The translations under genes and the position numbers were made by a program. From IMG/VR virus record IMGVR_UViG_3300021370_000045, positions 1-27,281 of that record: a stretch of 27,281 nt of DNA, one strand, 5' to 3'. Origin of the DNA: a virus. Shown piece by piece: positions 18,601 through 24,486 of the stretch (position 1 is the first letter of the stretch; each line of letters begins with the position of its first letter). The notes beneath the pieces were generated by a model. It saw nothing but the letters and a program-made list of their open reading frames with translations. It was not told the DNA's origin and did no database searches.

Positions 18601-19075
18601 CGTCTAATATGAAAGTTTGATTACTATTTTGCGCAGGAGTAGAAGAAGTAATTAAAATTCTATCCCCCTTTTTAAACCCCATATCTATAAAAGATTTAGT
18701 ACTAGTAACGGTTCCTTCATAAAAAGATAAGGAAGCGGTTTCTTGAGTTCCCAAAGTTCCTGAGTTAAGTTTCAAAGTGCAAGACCCTGCCCTAGCTTCA
18801 GAACTTTCACTTATATCAGAAATACTCTTTATAGTATTTGCAACATACGTTTGAGGACCAAAACTATTACCATATTTATTTACTTGGTTATCATCAAATA
18901 CAATATCGAAGGCTCCATCGGTAAGATGCGTAAAAGACGGTTGACGTTCCCCCGCGCCTTGATTAGGTAATTCGAATTTTACTAAGTGGCAAAAGCTGTG
19001 CTCTGTTTTATCTAATAAAACGGAATAAATTTCTTCGTTGTTTGCAGTGTTTGCAGTTAAGTCTCTGTAAGCCAT
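9680..19075 (-). CDS. Giant central tail hub / tip attachment protein (lambda gpJ-like, 3131 aa)
   Basis: This protein forms the tail tip hub and probably carries receptor-binding parts. The first 420 or so residues resemble the start of gpJ-type hubs (YLPVIYGVQRTAVN near 358). NPAMQLLDYLTNPIYG near 2382, followed by a Cys-Asp helix near 2420, matches the gpJ block around its RYGMG motif. The last 200 residues match the gpJ block that ends in a PGxxVxIxYPxFxWxKKxFRI turn. Between them lie about 1,700 residues (about 430-2130) with repeated short strands such as YLYTVG, TIWVAN, GMIYAFDMDG and LWMLRQR, suggesting beta-propeller blades, and a further insert of about 490 residues holding a jelly-roll/CBM-like domain (about 2600-2780, ending in QFEEGDTATEFAPT). 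The start has GAGGAGG ten bases upstream and overlaps the previous stop by one base. No C-terminal fibre follows the hub. Confidence 0.85.
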   Translation of the reverse strand: MAYRDLTANTANNEEIYSVLLDKTEHSFCHLVKFELPNQGAGERQPSFTHLTDGAFDIVFDDNQVNKYGNSFGPQTYVANTIKSISDISESSEARAGSCTLKLNSGTLGTQETASLSFYEGTVTSTKSFIDMGFKKGDRILITSSTPAQNSNQTFILDDLLSETKAIVSFTQGTLLTDVETFVEYTLTLSNKEVSIFLDSTDAASFTSYINKNVDIYRALFDPSTGDLIGSPFLIFKGIIAGGKLKEDPYQASSMTWTLTSHWGDFVQVRGRRGLDSSRRVLEVEQLKNSTPIKSVEYSTDLGFMHAEAAYNINAPYMTTEQRTRIKKKKKWSGKKVSIKTYYVDVEKTQKIEFNLTSEYLPVIYGVQRTAVNTIFCDLLEGTVSDPDYRPVLVKAATISEGPISGILNIIDGDTSQLCLDYADFADRAAAGTGTGRLDQGDILISPTAFYDTTVYPGVAVVADTTGNNTRTLSVVSSTGIDVGATLYGVGVEEGTEVYQNTSNNLSLTNPISYVSGQTFFVRNYSSITPWAIDAADSYTVSGTNFLGLDKINAVTTPSTPQAGAYFGHLRSIKLFNTEVEKALVLHTGLEKQVANYAPAAIAAAYIPSETFDITVSNTNTITNFKTGREYLVTSTFSKGMVFKVILRNPGGDSNKIRVEAVTVSAHWHNLITRYLGVTPIPLSAIAAIDAQEISVLEYQEFWYSNYDYSFPVDLQSCTEVAGTASAGFTIQDMYFKGDPEEYWGPQHTLRDTAYILNVFQAPAQTGSLENLEDPELVVKGKFIDCHNYDNSFTVIGNAGDFVGFAAGDIVTLETAGNTVLLDNIVAVSCYFKKSNKVLCLANKTSSGGVDIYTLNTETNQREAETFHIPYTVEDIWVSMDGQYLYTVGRELSGSGTIRRFTIANGNDPYTNAYFTMYGKDQIPVEPKGISGSASELYVYYPCSGLGVFEAYVAIFDLQDLNTVSAGTDETVVPRKLISRSLDSNIPCYSDTFEAKPSASTSVTVETFNFSQEDFDVFSTIRKNASVATDGTTIWVANPVYFNSDTADHRRHLTNCYEGEPYPTVAGNGMIYAFDMDGNRVIEKDINLLGYNIDKSAISLVCTPTSIPTTDGLQYILPSGSSYTPAPGDLVYVDNTTARVYDTAAASKLFYYTPATNNFYGSVKITVESYDSATRTVTLSSGIGTKDSTLTLFFQDLSLNLHAEDSDLPIGSDDVGYGYAYNITDLSYDNNTLWMLRQRTTEVNVSFQPPRRYSGEPYSPFPGTIYPEPGYVGSPRLVTAADSEVWDTAIAYDTTYKRFDKTKEIPLYYKLKNSATDYKGGEECISSFSKTVGIAVKDSFLYALQHFTDEAITTGTLTWDTYDKLLVDWQRKYTTKGEAKHTADVVRYTLASRDRLDINTPFEDRFDREFAKYDPLGNNHFDQFYQGLDFVPGKETANTANHPVLVTFSRYASDTSKALRLGLAPASQAGFSDNNSTSYLNIAEFVTNDQAPTYPADSDYTGVLSFNREGRVETLDSEAQNHFWGGSFAISGGFLYQTNVPNAGPYGQPDVFSTPKENYANSALVAKTSGGSITSSIDTLSWQYRYGLKKFNFPSSYTTGAPMVLAKSNWTSLTNQTTTRGHITPLCFPRRMFTQGRFQGNDTFNTGTQTITSTSWFGSGVDDISIGMYFLNGGTKHVIQDMSPRSTYTTTVGVLNNALGAGAFSEYSSGSNNGFTVSDASAFPTTTPFFGVAYSEDRTISALVTVTNITNGNVFTIESSTQLYSVPSGTFEIPNTLYWFPAGTVVPGSETALGFNSADLYIKLTNPTGNGQAPDYGNYTETPLGALKPVYPRIVLSEIGLTGNLLIYTDAPLNIAGAARNCVVGLLQAAEFAPALAQDIPQGSKAEVWPDINPFLRIRNAIGSTQDDTIGYRNTYDCGMPNVRYKGAAQLLDYYGDPGLYVGGSNIHGYRGYSGVRHIDFSPEGGTTEATISKIYTQRAMDGTILERIAFENPIPSEGSDSIVVNNIYNTYTVTLGTDSLYPALDSTTYVANSGPTAVVSKFSYGSIDLKAEGQNYGLPSELLLSTFTNSAHQNATTAILPTRLYTVAFNSSGQATGETPSYTGDGSATPNLQEFSSVFHTKASMNLDEQDKVMYIKKLGESDDSAEPVVCLDDITQLTQEGWERDFTYAYKITPPNIQLDLALTLNHPYQGSLIYVGEEAYRYFSRSGGKNRVFVTCTSNSAFNGTFYAIASGETTGTGAGPTPDGQYIYLQDATAGTTEVIETAPTSGTATLSFEANSCLALVSPSSSPVSQKEILNSTTDMQLFHKNVIGLDPSQLPNVGGDEIISFRQANNKLFSAKVLERNIVGPYAILDNYSFDFNYATRYKLYRGETADLRVSTNPAMQLLDYLTNPIYGKSLDLDTQIDLDSFKSAAKLCDAQSTVSLVVKRYIGSLIQKRPTAGEKFNIIYNPPFGTAPNKTVFSGTVAKVTSRIYEGSEYYEIEFSKIAGKLGRKWRDFSQHTDNYVYHKGVAVYSAFGGSDNLIEEGDIGSYSATEADGGLPVGTGDVILKCLSTTPEGTYIVNETAVVDVGRNSTSFVSAGGTGVSNLYMSIQQPIESRNLMGAYAQHTDLAYTDFAVRASMTSSQSDFSFLTPTSLRTVNENSEQLSYVFFSPSFSSYNLQVEKNKKYTASVYVWVTAGSSVPVFTGKLRSAASIANSAYVNGSLISPTGTIPNAQWVRLVFTFDIPSSAYPDSTEWNFSVWTTSYTGAPVIYYAAVQFEEGDTATEFAPTYADFKETVHPAADGSFVYVNPTAGVEGIREIARLSYDQTISGGQQLHYYGYNPNNESYSQGIRFFINSSGVNSGKVSNDGNPLVKSWNSNEGAFTASGYSLYDCDSIKAWPMVGWDSQEQTSVTRHQNNTRLDTGNSIFDNVNYMLEQFNGILTYSGGKYALTVETTAYPEEVVRSLKGTLYTPSHITEDNIIGTIDITDKGAKNSFNSISAKVADPITLFDARDITFINSVYLKQDNFVVKEGTWNSASITNYFNARINVRQALDSSRYSLDAQLTLGPEGILLVPGQIVTISYPRFRWDKKEFRINSMSLKKDGNVGLLLKEHSDSFYTLLSNGETTLLPQDYKALPLPSDQGQ
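14753..14771. repeat. Copy 2 of an exact 19-base repeat
   Basis: GTTTGCAGTGTTTGCAGTT is identical to 19040-19058. Both copies lie in the hub gene and encode Thr-Ala-Asn-Thr-Ala-Asn in the same frame. Each copy is itself almost two units of a 9-base repeat. Confidence 0.7.
19040..19058. repeat. Copy 1 of an exact 19-base repeat
   Basis: It encodes residues about 7-12 of the tail hub. The same 19 bases recur at 14753-14771, about 1,430 codons further on in the same gene and the same frame. Confidence 0.7.
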
Positions 19076-19773
19076 TAGGGTAGTGCCTCCTCAAGGGTAA
19101 GTGAAAGGTTATATAAGTTATTTGAGTCCAACGAGTAGCTTAAAGACTTTGACTTTAGGATTACTCGTATTAAAGGCGACTCAAAATTGAAGGAAGAAGT
19201 AGAGGTTTCTACTGTTTGAAATAAAGGAGGCGTAAAAGTTATTCGTATTTGCCCTGCACTCATTCCTGCATTTTCTAAATGATTAGTGCTTGTTTCTACT
19301 CGGGTGACTGTGTATGCTTTTGTTTCTAGAGGATTTCCTATACCCGTAAACAAGTCTCCTGGAGCAGGGTCCGCCTGTCCCGCTGCAGGGGCTTCAAGAA
19401 GCATATTGGTAGCTCCCTGGGTTGTAATAGTTTGCGCCGCCGTCCTGGTTCCCTTACCTTGTACATATTGAGGAAGAGAAACTAAAAAAGGCTTTAAAGA
19501 GCTCTCTTTTTCCAGCAAAAAGGAGTAAAGCACGTTGAACTCTGTGCGAGTGAGAGGGTTGTATGTTATTTTTATCTCCCATTTATGAGCAACCTGTGTA
19601 CGGCTATATACTCTTCCAGAGTTAGAAGTATCTCGTATAGTAGGAGTAATAGACGTTACGCTCACTGATCTATACCCAGGGCCGGCTACAGCAGTATTAC
19701 TACTAGAGCCGTCTGGAGCTATTAAGTTATTGGGATCAGGGAGGATTCCCTGATAACCGTTGAAAGTAGCCAT
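19075..19773 (-). CDS. Putative distal tail protein (minor tail protein, position of lambda gpM/gpL)
   Basis: A 232-residue beta-rich protein between the tape measure and the tail hub, the place of lambda M and L or of the Dit proteins that join tube to tip. It contains HKWEIKITYNPLTRTEF and YSFLLEKESSLKPFLVSLP, a pattern like the tube-fold distal proteins where a strand leads into a helix and a position-holding strand. There is no cysteine, so it does not bind the iron-sulfur cluster described for lambda gpL despite the same length. A GAGGAG site lies before the ATG, the gene starts three bases after the tape measure stop, and it shares one base with the hub gene. The role rests mainly on gene order. 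Confidence 0.65.
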   Translation of the reverse strand: MATFNGYQGILPDPNNLIAPDGSSSNTAVAGPGYRSVSVTSITPTIRDTSNSGRVYSRTQVAHKWEIKITYNPLTRTEFNVLYSFLLEKESSLKPFLVSLPQYVQGKGTRTAAQTITTQGATNMLLEAPAAGQADPAPGDLFTGIGNPLETKAYTVTRVETSTNHLENAGMSAGQIRITFTPPLFQTVETSTSSFNFESPLIRVILKSKSLSYSLDSNNLYNLSLTLEEALP

Positions 19774-19775
19774 TA

Positions 19776-22700
19776 CTAATATCTCTCCTCTACGCCTTCT
19801 AAGAAGCCTTCTCCTGCATCATTTGCAGTTTCTCGTATCATTCTAATTATGTTTCCTCGTTGGCCGCTCAGTACTTCTTCTACTCCAGCTGCGTCAAACG
19901 CTGTTATAGAGAAGTTAAGATTGGTAGTACCCCCCTGTATGGTTTCAGTTTCTCCTGCAGGAACTATATTCCCTGGGACTTCTGGCATAAACAACTCTGG
20001 GCCTTGCTCTCCTACCATATATCCTACGCTTCCTCCGGCTGCTCTATATCGAGCACCTGTAAACGCAGGTTTAAAGTTATTAGCGTTTCCTGTGCCAGAG
20101 CCTCCTCGCATGTAGCCTAGCTCTCCTACTGCTCCTTTTGAAGAAGCAAGGTCTACAGAGTTTTTACGCTCGCCTACAGATACTGGGCCTTTAGTACCTC
20201 CTCCGGCGGAAGATATAGAGCCTCCTCCTTCATAAGAGGTTCCTGCTATCGCTGCTAGTTGAGCCATACCCATCGCTCCTGCCGCTGCTCCGAATACTGC
20301 TGACCAAGGCAACCCTGGAGGCCCCTGAATAGCCGTCATTATGGCTAATGATGTAGCCATAACTGTTTGTGCCATTTGAATCTTTTTATTTTGTTCGAAA
20401 GCTTTCCTCTTCATGTTGTCTTTCTTTTTCTCTAGGGCCGCTATCTTCGCTAAACTTTCTTTTGATTTGCCATCTTTCTTTTTCTCCGCGGCGATCTCTT
20501 TATCTACCCCCGCTACAGCGCTCTTCGATTTTGCTGCCATTATACTTCCTAACGCCTGTACTGCAGTAGCCCCCATTTGCATCATATTTTTGGCAGACAT
20601 ACCCCCTTCCTCAAAAGCGGTCATAAAGGACTCCGAAAGAGCCATAGTACCCTCTATCGCAGCGGCATAGAACTCTCCCTCTGGGCTAATTGATTTAAGG
20701 TTTTCAAGCATAGGATTTGTCATTTCGCTAATGGCTGCCATCTTATCTGAACTCTTTTTAGTATCGTCTGTAAAGACCTCGCTGTCTGTAAGAGCATTGC
20801 TTGCGGTCATGGCATTTCCGAAGAGTTCCCCGCCAAGCTTGCCGGCTCTTTCATTCTCTTGTCTAGATTCTTCTAGCTCTTTTCGTTTTTCTGCATTATT
20901 AAGTAGTAAGCCTGCAACTATTAACTCTTGTTCTAAGAGGTCTAGTTTTTCTTTTGTTAAGGTTTTCGAGCCTTCAGCATAAGCAAGCGCTTTCGTGGCT
21001 ACCTCATTCTTTGCTATACTTACATCAACGGTAAGTTTTTCCATCTCGTAAGCGTTGCCGGTCGACTCAGCAAGCCCCACTTTTACCTGCTGAAGTTCTC
21101 TTTCTGTTTTAAGAAGTCCGTCTACTTTGTCTTTGAGTTCGGCGTAGGGTGCATTAGCCGCGAGGGCTCCCGAAGCGGCGGCAGTTTCGCCAAGAGTCTT
21201 ATATCCTTCAGCAGCCCTCTCTGCTTCTGCCCCTAAAGCCCGAAGCTTACCAGACATTTCTGATAGGTCAAACTTCTCTATAGATTCGTCAATTCCTGCG
21301 AGTTGATCCTTGAAAGCGGCACTGCCCCCAATAGCATTAGCTGCTGCTTCATCATACACCTTTAACGCCGCCGCAGTCTCTTTAATACTTAAACTAGAAT
21401 CATTTAGAATGGCTGCCATACCTGCGGAAATGTCTTCTAACCCTTTCATCGAATTTTTTACGGCGTCAAAGGCTTTGCTTGCATCTTCTTCATTTAATAG
21501 GTCGCTGCTTACTGCTCCAGCTATTTTATTTACTTGGCCCCCTACCCCCAAACTTTGTATAGCGGAAGCCTTAAAACTAGCGGGATTCTTGGCTCCTGAT
21601 AGTCCCGCTCTTTGAGTTCCTAAGTCTTCTCCCATCTTTTTTGACAGTTCAATACTTTCTTTCATTACGGCGTTTGAGCGTTCATCAGCTATACGTGCTT
21701 TTTCTTTTGCCTGCACGTATCCTATTAAGCTATCAGCAGCGGTATCTGTAAAAGTAGCAATTTGAAAAACTTTGCCGGCCCATTCATCGGCCTTATTTGT
21801 AGCATCTTTAAACGAATTTTCTACTTGAAAAACGTTATCCGCAAACTCTTTCGCTTTATTACTAGGCTCTGAGAATAGTGCGGGGTCTATGGTGTCCTTT
21901 CCTAGTAGAGCTAGCCCTTTGTTGATTACTGGAAGGACTCCGCTTATTAAGGACTTTGTCCCATCAATAACCAGGTCAATTACGCCCCCTACTGACGAGG
22001 CGATTCCACGCAGTAATTTATTAAATACACTTATAACTTCGCTGACTGCCGCGCGACCCTTATCTACTAGCATCCCGTAAAAGTAGGCGTATGCGGCAAT
22101 TACGGCATTTACTGCAGTAATAACTACGTTAAAGCCTTTGAGTAGTTTTTCTAAAGGTCCTTTTATAAAGGTTAGCACCGTTTCCGAGACTCGGTAAAAA
22201 GAAGAGGCTATAGACTTCATAGCCTCGAAAAGCATAATGGCAATCCCTATATACCCCGCCCATTTCATGGCTTTGCCTATGGTGTTACCTGCTATAGAGG
22301 CGGCTTTGCCCATAACACCAAAAGCTCTAGTAGCTACTTTTCTAGTTTGTATTATGCTTTTTTGTATGTTTAGGTACCCTTTTCTAAAGATACTTACTTT
22401 TCTCGCTACGTTGCTCTTTGTGATTCGAACTTGATGCTCTAAAGCAGCTAAAATTATTTTTGACTGCTGGACTGTTTGCTTCTTTAGTACCCCCGTATAG
22501 GCATCGCCCGCAGCAATTCTTGTTTTTAAAGTTTTTTGTAAAGCGCCTATCTCTTTCGGATCTGTTAGCTGGCCTTTCTGGGCCTTCTTTAGTAGCTTGC
22601 TATCTGTAGGGCCTGCTTTAGTTGCAACACTTTGCGTGGCTCTCTTAGCCCCTTCGACATCGTTCAAGCTAGTTTGCACTTTTTGAAGCTTGGAATCTAG

Positions 22701-23696
22701 AACTTCTAGTTCTGCTGCGGTATTGCCCACCATATTATCGAAGCGCTCTTTAACCCCGTCTAGAGGTACCATCATTTTAAATAGCGAAGCCCCTAAAAGT
22801 CCGAATACAGATACGGCTGCCAAAGCATTAGAGGAAACTATATTTGCAAATCCAGTAAAGAAAGGCAGCACTATTTCTGTCCCCGTCTTTACTAAGTCCT
22901 CAAAGGTTTTTGACAAAAGCGTAAAAGGGTTGTCTCTAGCAATTACACTGCCAAAGTTCGCTTCTAGTTCCCTCATGGTGGCATTAAATACGGCTTGGCT
23001 TCTTTGAGATGCAGTAAGCTCTTTTGCGGTACTATTTATGGCGCGTGCGTAATCTTCGGTTGCTGTTTTTAGTCTTAGAGTGATCCCTAATTCATCAAGT
23101 AATTCAGGCTCTGCTTTAGAAATACCTCTAACCAGTCTATCGAAGGAGTCTGAGAAATCTCGGCCTAACGCAGTAGAGGCTTTACGCGCCCCTTCTGCAA
23201 TTCGTTCCATTTGACTAGGAGAAAACCCTTTGGCAAGACCAATAGCAGAAGCTTGTGCCGCTTCTTGAAACCCTAACATTCCTCCACTAGCCCCTCGAAG
23301 TTTACTGGTTAAGCTGCTCAAGGCTACGCCAGTATTCTGTGCATAAGATACTTGGCTTTTTTCTAGATTAGATACATCTGCTGCTCTTTTTAGAAAGTTA
23401 AAGGCGGCACTAAGAGCGAAGACATTCGCGGCCAAAGTAGCGTATGCTCCTACTAGAGAAGAGCTTCCTCCTCCCTGTATAGCACTGTTTTGCTTAGAAA
23501 AAGCTTTTGTACTGTTATTAGTTAGCCCCGCAACGCCTTTGGCACCTTTATGGTAGCGGTTATTTGACTTACTCGCCCTGTCTGTAGACTTTGCAAGCTT
23601 ATCAGTGGCAGCTGCAGCACCTTTGGCTTCCTTAGCTATTACTTTTAGATCGCCGTTATCATCAATCTTTATTCGTATTTTTACTTCATTTGCCAC
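19776..23696 (-). CDS. Tail tape measure protein, 1306 aa
   Basis: Sets the tail length and is expelled during DNA injection. It is a long, Ala/Lys/Glu-rich, mainly helical protein, with hydrophobic segments near residues 287-309, 480-500, 520-541 and 1116-1150. A lysine-rich coiled coil lies around 1063-1105, ahead of a Gly/Ala hydrophobic block (GAAAGAMGMAQLAAIAG) and a glycine-rich C-terminus, all usual for tape measures. The start is GTG one base after the chaperone stop, with a weak AGAG site. At about 0.15 nm per residue it predicts a tail of roughly 195 nm if not processed. It follows the chaperone genes directly, as in lambda. Confidence 0.93.
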   Translation of the reverse strand: MANEVKIRIKIDDNGDLKVIAKEAKGAAAATDKLAKSTDRASKSNNRYHKGAKGVAGLTNNSTKAFSKQNSAIQGGGSSSLVGAYATLAANVFALSAAFNFLKRAADVSNLEKSQVSYAQNTGVALSSLTSKLRGASGGMLGFQEAAQASAIGLAKGFSPSQMERIAEGARKASTALGRDFSDSFDRLVRGISKAEPELLDELGITLRLKTATEDYARAINSTAKELTASQRSQAVFNATMRELEANFGSVIARDNPFTLLSKTFEDLVKTGTEIVLPFFTGFANIVSSNALAAVSVFGLLGASLFKMMVPLDGVKERFDNMVGNTAAELEVLDSKLQKVQTSLNDVEGAKRATQSVATKAGPTDSKLLKKAQKGQLTDPKEIGALQKTLKTRIAAGDAYTGVLKKQTVQQSKIILAALEHQVRITKSNVARKVSIFRKGYLNIQKSIIQTRKVATRAFGVMGKAASIAGNTIGKAMKWAGYIGIAIMLFEAMKSIASSFYRVSETVLTFIKGPLEKLLKGFNVVITAVNAVIAAYAYFYGMLVDKGRAAVSEVISVFNKLLRGIASSVGGVIDLVIDGTKSLISGVLPVINKGLALLGKDTIDPALFSEPSNKAKEFADNVFQVENSFKDATNKADEWAGKVFQIATFTDTAADSLIGYVQAKEKARIADERSNAVMKESIELSKKMGEDLGTQRAGLSGAKNPASFKASAIQSLGVGGQVNKIAGAVSSDLLNEEDASKAFDAVKNSMKGLEDISAGMAAILNDSSLSIKETAAALKVYDEAAANAIGGSAAFKDQLAGIDESIEKFDLSEMSGKLRALGAEAERAAEGYKTLGETAAASGALAANAPYAELKDKVDGLLKTERELQQVKVGLAESTGNAYEMEKLTVDVSIAKNEVATKALAYAEGSKTLTKEKLDLLEQELIVAGLLLNNAEKRKELEESRQENERAGKLGGELFGNAMTASNALTDSEVFTDDTKKSSDKMAAISEMTNPMLENLKSISPEGEFYAAAIEGTMALSESFMTAFEEGGMSAKNMMQMGATAVQALGSIMAAKSKSAVAGVDKEIAAEKKKDGKSKESLAKIAALEKKKDNMKRKAFEQNKKIQMAQTVMATSLAIMTAIQGPPGLPWSAVFGAAAGAMGMAQLAAIAGTSYEGGGSISSAGGGTKGPVSVGERKNSVDLASSKGAVGELGYMRGGSGTGNANNFKPAFTGARYRAAGGSVGYMVGEQGPELFMPEVPGNIVPAGETETIQGGTTNLNFSITAFDAAGVEEVLSGQRGNIIRMIRETANDAGEGFLEGVEERY

Positions 23697-23697
23697 G

Positions 23698-24090
23698 TTA
23701 CTTTCTCTTTAGCTTATCTCGTTCCCGCTTCATCATTTCCGCGGACTCTTTAATAGCTCTTGAGTCTAGCCAAGATATAATCTCTAGCAGAAGCTCAATA
23801 TCGTCTACCCCCGATTGGTCTATATACAGAGGTAGAGCTGTATAGTCTTTTCCTAAGTACCCTATATCAATAACTACTCTGTCCCCTAGGACATTGAAGA
23901 TATTGATAGCTGTTCTTACAATTTCGGGCAAGTCTTCCCAAGAAACAGGAACTTTCTTTGGGTCAGGCTCTTGCCCTAATTGTTCGCAAATTTCAAAGTA
24001 TCTATCTGCGGTTATTTTTGATTGAGTAGACTTAAAAAAGCTTTCAAGCCTACGCCACAGTTCCTGTCTCTGTTCCTGTACGAAAATTAT
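23698..24090 (-). CDS. Tail assembly chaperone, T-type downstream frame (likely made only by frameshift)
   Basis: The frame is open from 24090 to the TAA at 23698-23700 (130 codons). No ATG occurs before a Met pair near the C-terminus. Only a TTG at 23931 could serve as an internal start, and the sequence upstream of it (with ICEQLGQEPDPKKVPVSWED) reads as normal protein. The frame overlaps the preceding G-type gene by 41 bases, in the +1 (equivalent to -2) frame. Lambda-type tails make gpG and a longer gpG-T by frameshifting, and the T part binds the tape measure protein, whose gene starts one base later here. A slip at TTT-C (24085-24082) would give a fusion of about 258 residues, near the size of lambda gpG-T. 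The frame relation is seen; the frameshift is inferred. Confidence 0.72.
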   Translation of the reverse strand: MIFVQEQRQELWRRLESFFKSTQSKITADRYFEICEQLGQEPDPKKVPVSWEDLPEIVRTAINIFNVLGDRVVIDIGYLGKDYTALPLYIDQSGVDDIELLLEIISWLDSRAIKESAEMMKRERDKLKRK

Positions 24091-24475
24091 CTAAATCAAA
24101 GACTACCTCGTTGAGCCATGTATCAAATTCAGAGGATTGACTTACTAGAATTTGAGCATTTTCATCGGAGTACTCTACTTCTTGTGACATATCTTTATTG
24201 TTAGTGTCTATAAGTAGTAAAGTTTCTAAATGCTCTAGCGTTAAGCCTTTCCAGTTTTTAATGGTACTCGCAGTGAAACATTCAACGAATTTCTCTTCGT
24301 CGAGCACTTCTTCCATCATTCGGGTTTTTCGATCTAACTTTTGAGTTACGCACTTCTTACGAAGTCCCTGTAGCTCTTTTCGAGAAAGGTTGACTACCTC
24401 TACCGAAAATCCTGGCAGACCTGCAAAGTCTACCCATGCTGATTTACTATCTATAATTAAGTTCTTTAATTGCAT
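24050..24475 (-). CDS. Tail assembly chaperone, G-type, 141 aa
   Basis: An acidic helical protein between the tail tube and the tape measure, matching lambda gpG in place and length (140). It holds VDFAGLPGFSVEVVNLSRKE near the N-terminus, a basic KKCVTQKLDRKTR patch, then EEKFVECFTASTIKNWKGLT and a helix ending EHLETLLLI. This W-K-G-L-T pattern is common in phage tail chaperones, where the domain modifies 'residual' activity around the tube subunits. A perfect AAGGAGG site lies six bases before the ATG and overlaps the tube gene's stop. The C-terminus is a short, Gly/Thr-rich end (FRTGTETGTVA) lying in the overlap with the second frame, where a frameshift would occur. Confidence 0.75.
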   Translation of the reverse strand: MQLKNLIIDSKSAWVDFAGLPGFSVEVVNLSRKELQGLRKKCVTQKLDRKTRMMEEVLDEEKFVECFTASTIKNWKGLTLEHLETLLLIDTNNKDMSQEVEYSDENAQILVSQSSEFDTWLNEVVFDLDNFRTGTETGTVA

Positions 24476-24486
24476 TATATGCCTCC

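Noticed and set aside
19849-23007. Many plus-strand open frames of 60-105 codons opposite the tape measure gene
   Set aside because: The Ala/Lys/Glu-rich codons of a tape measure leave open frames on the other strand. These give Ser/Pro/Leu-rich proteins without family features.
23698-23931. Separate 77-codon gene starting at TTG 23931
   Set aside because: There is no ribosome site, and convincing protein sequence continues upstream in the same frame into the overlap with the G-type gene, so frameshift expression is preferred.
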